64,000 nt of DNA from Burkholderia territorii (GTDB lineage: Bacteria > Pseudomonadota > Gammaproteobacteria > Burkholderiales > Burkholderiaceae), in assembly GCF_902833055.1 (NCBI RefSeq), contig NZ_CADFEJ010000026.1, positions 1 to 64,000 on the forward strand. The letters are read 5' to 3'. Under the pieces are notes generated by a model, which saw nothing but the letters and a program-made list of their open reading frames with translations, was not told the origin of the DNA and searched no databases. Both the position numbers and the translations under genes were made by a program. Every line of letters starts with the position of its first letter. The first letter of the stretch is position 1. This document shows, in pieces, positions 63,579 through 64,000 of this stretch.

Positions 63579-64000
63579 TCAGTCCATCGACAGCCGCAGC
63601 GCGAACCCGATCAGCGCGGCGGAAAACGTCCAGCGCTGGACCGTCTGCGCGAGCGGATGCGCACGCATCCACGCCGCGATGCGCGACGCGCCGAACACGC
63701 ATGCGAGGTCGAAACACACGCCGGCCGCGACCAGCAGCGCGCCGAGCTCGAACATCTGCCAGACGACGGGCCCGGCCTCGGGCCGCACGAACTGCGGCAG
63801 CAGCACCGAGCAGAACAGCAGCGCCTTCGGATTCAGCAGGTTCGTCAGCAGCCCCTTGAAGAACGACTGACGCAGTTCGCCGTGGCCCGCCTCGTCGCCG
63901 TCGCCGAGCGCGAACACCGGCGAGCGAAACACCTGAATCGCCACGTACGCGAGATAGAGCGCGCCGCCATAACGGATCGCCTCGTACAGCCACGGCGCGC
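63579..64000 (-). CDS. LysE-family exporter (5' end outside window)
   Basis: The frame stays open to the window edge (LYLAYVAIQVFRSP lies upstream of the first ATG), so the start is beyond 64000. Visible are 140 residues with GLLTNLLNPKALLFCSVLLPQFV, the family's central signature, and two further helices; the first signature (TPGP) lies outside. A second LysE paralogue in the window, distinct from that at 32703. Substrate unknown. Confidence 0.85.
   Translation of the reverse strand, partial: APWLYEAIRYGGALYLAYVAIQVFRSPVFALGDGDEAGHGELRQSFFKGLLTNLLNPKALLFCSVLLPQFVRPEAGPVVWQMFELGALLVAAGVCFDLACVFGASRIAAWMRAHPLAQTVQRWTFSAALIGFALRLSMD

Noticed and set aside
1..64000. CRISPR arrays, insertion sequences, integrases, tRNA or rRNA genes, toxin-antitoxin or phage-defence genes
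   Set aside because: Looked for on both strands and not found; the only true tandem repeat is the adhesin stalk array.

Overview
The window is high-GC (roughly two-thirds G+C) DNA with dense, mostly short-spaced genes. It looks like a Burkholderia chromosome, most likely of the B. cepacia complex. The pointers are a YadA-type trimeric autotransporter next to several DUF2827 genes, a leucine/isovalerate (liu) operon with a TetR rather than MerR regulator, a Burkholderia-type porin, MocR and LysE paralogues, and an ALDH7/pipecolate-oxidase pair. No rRNA, tRNA, insertion sequence, integrase or CRISPR array was seen. The replicon and species cannot be fixed from the sequence alone.

Region 1 (1-9470) is a surface-adhesion locus. 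It holds the C-terminal end of a trimeric autotransporter adhesin with 75-bp tandem repeats, an OmpA-domain lipoprotein, and a tight run DUF2827-DUF2827-DUF4019-DUF2827 on the + strand. On the - strand are an intact stand-alone EAL (c-di-GMP phosphodiesterase) gene with an orphan small gene, and a fourth, diverged DUF2827 gene. A 750-bp AT-rich gene-free stretch (7577-8326) contains a strong intrinsic terminator. I propose that this is a surface-adhesin decoration system: DUF2827 proteins look to me like GT-B-type glycosyltransferases. This is inference, and it is the best candidate here for an undescribed system.

Region 2 (9660-16300) is the liu operon (ivd/liuA, liuB, liuC, liuD; - strand) with a divergent TetR regulator (LiuQ-like) and two matching operator-like palindromes. 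Region 3 (16362-19545) holds a MarR regulator divergent from vanAB (vanillate O-demethylase), plus a small exported protein. Region 4 (19862-22212) is a siderophore receptor with a Fur-like box. Region 5 (22228-28288) is a hexuronate/mannonate locus: RspB-like dehydrogenase, ManD dehydratase and GntR regulator on -, fructuronate reductase and an MFS transporter on +. Two identical TACCATGGTA palindromes lie in the divergent promoter region.

Region 6 (28583-40064) holds an exported beta-propeller protein, a porin, a LysE exporter, a GNAT acetyltransferase, a phosphoesterase, an OmpR/EnvZ-type two-component pair, a TlpA-like redoxin, and a PaiB-like protein divergent from a MocR regulator. Region 7 (40162-48600) is mainly envelope functions: a class A penicillin-binding protein, an L,D-transpeptidase, an MFS carrier and a large MscS-family channel.

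Region 8 (48628-54550) is a lysine/pipecolate catabolic cluster (amaB-like; LysP-like permease; amaA-like; TetR). Region 9 (54671-64000) holds a two-HKD phospholipase-D-like protein, a DeoR regulator, a 61-residue conserved-looking small protein, an EamA transporter, NAD synthetase, a tandem S53/S10 pair of acid serine peptidases without visible signal peptides, and a LysE exporter cut by the window edge.
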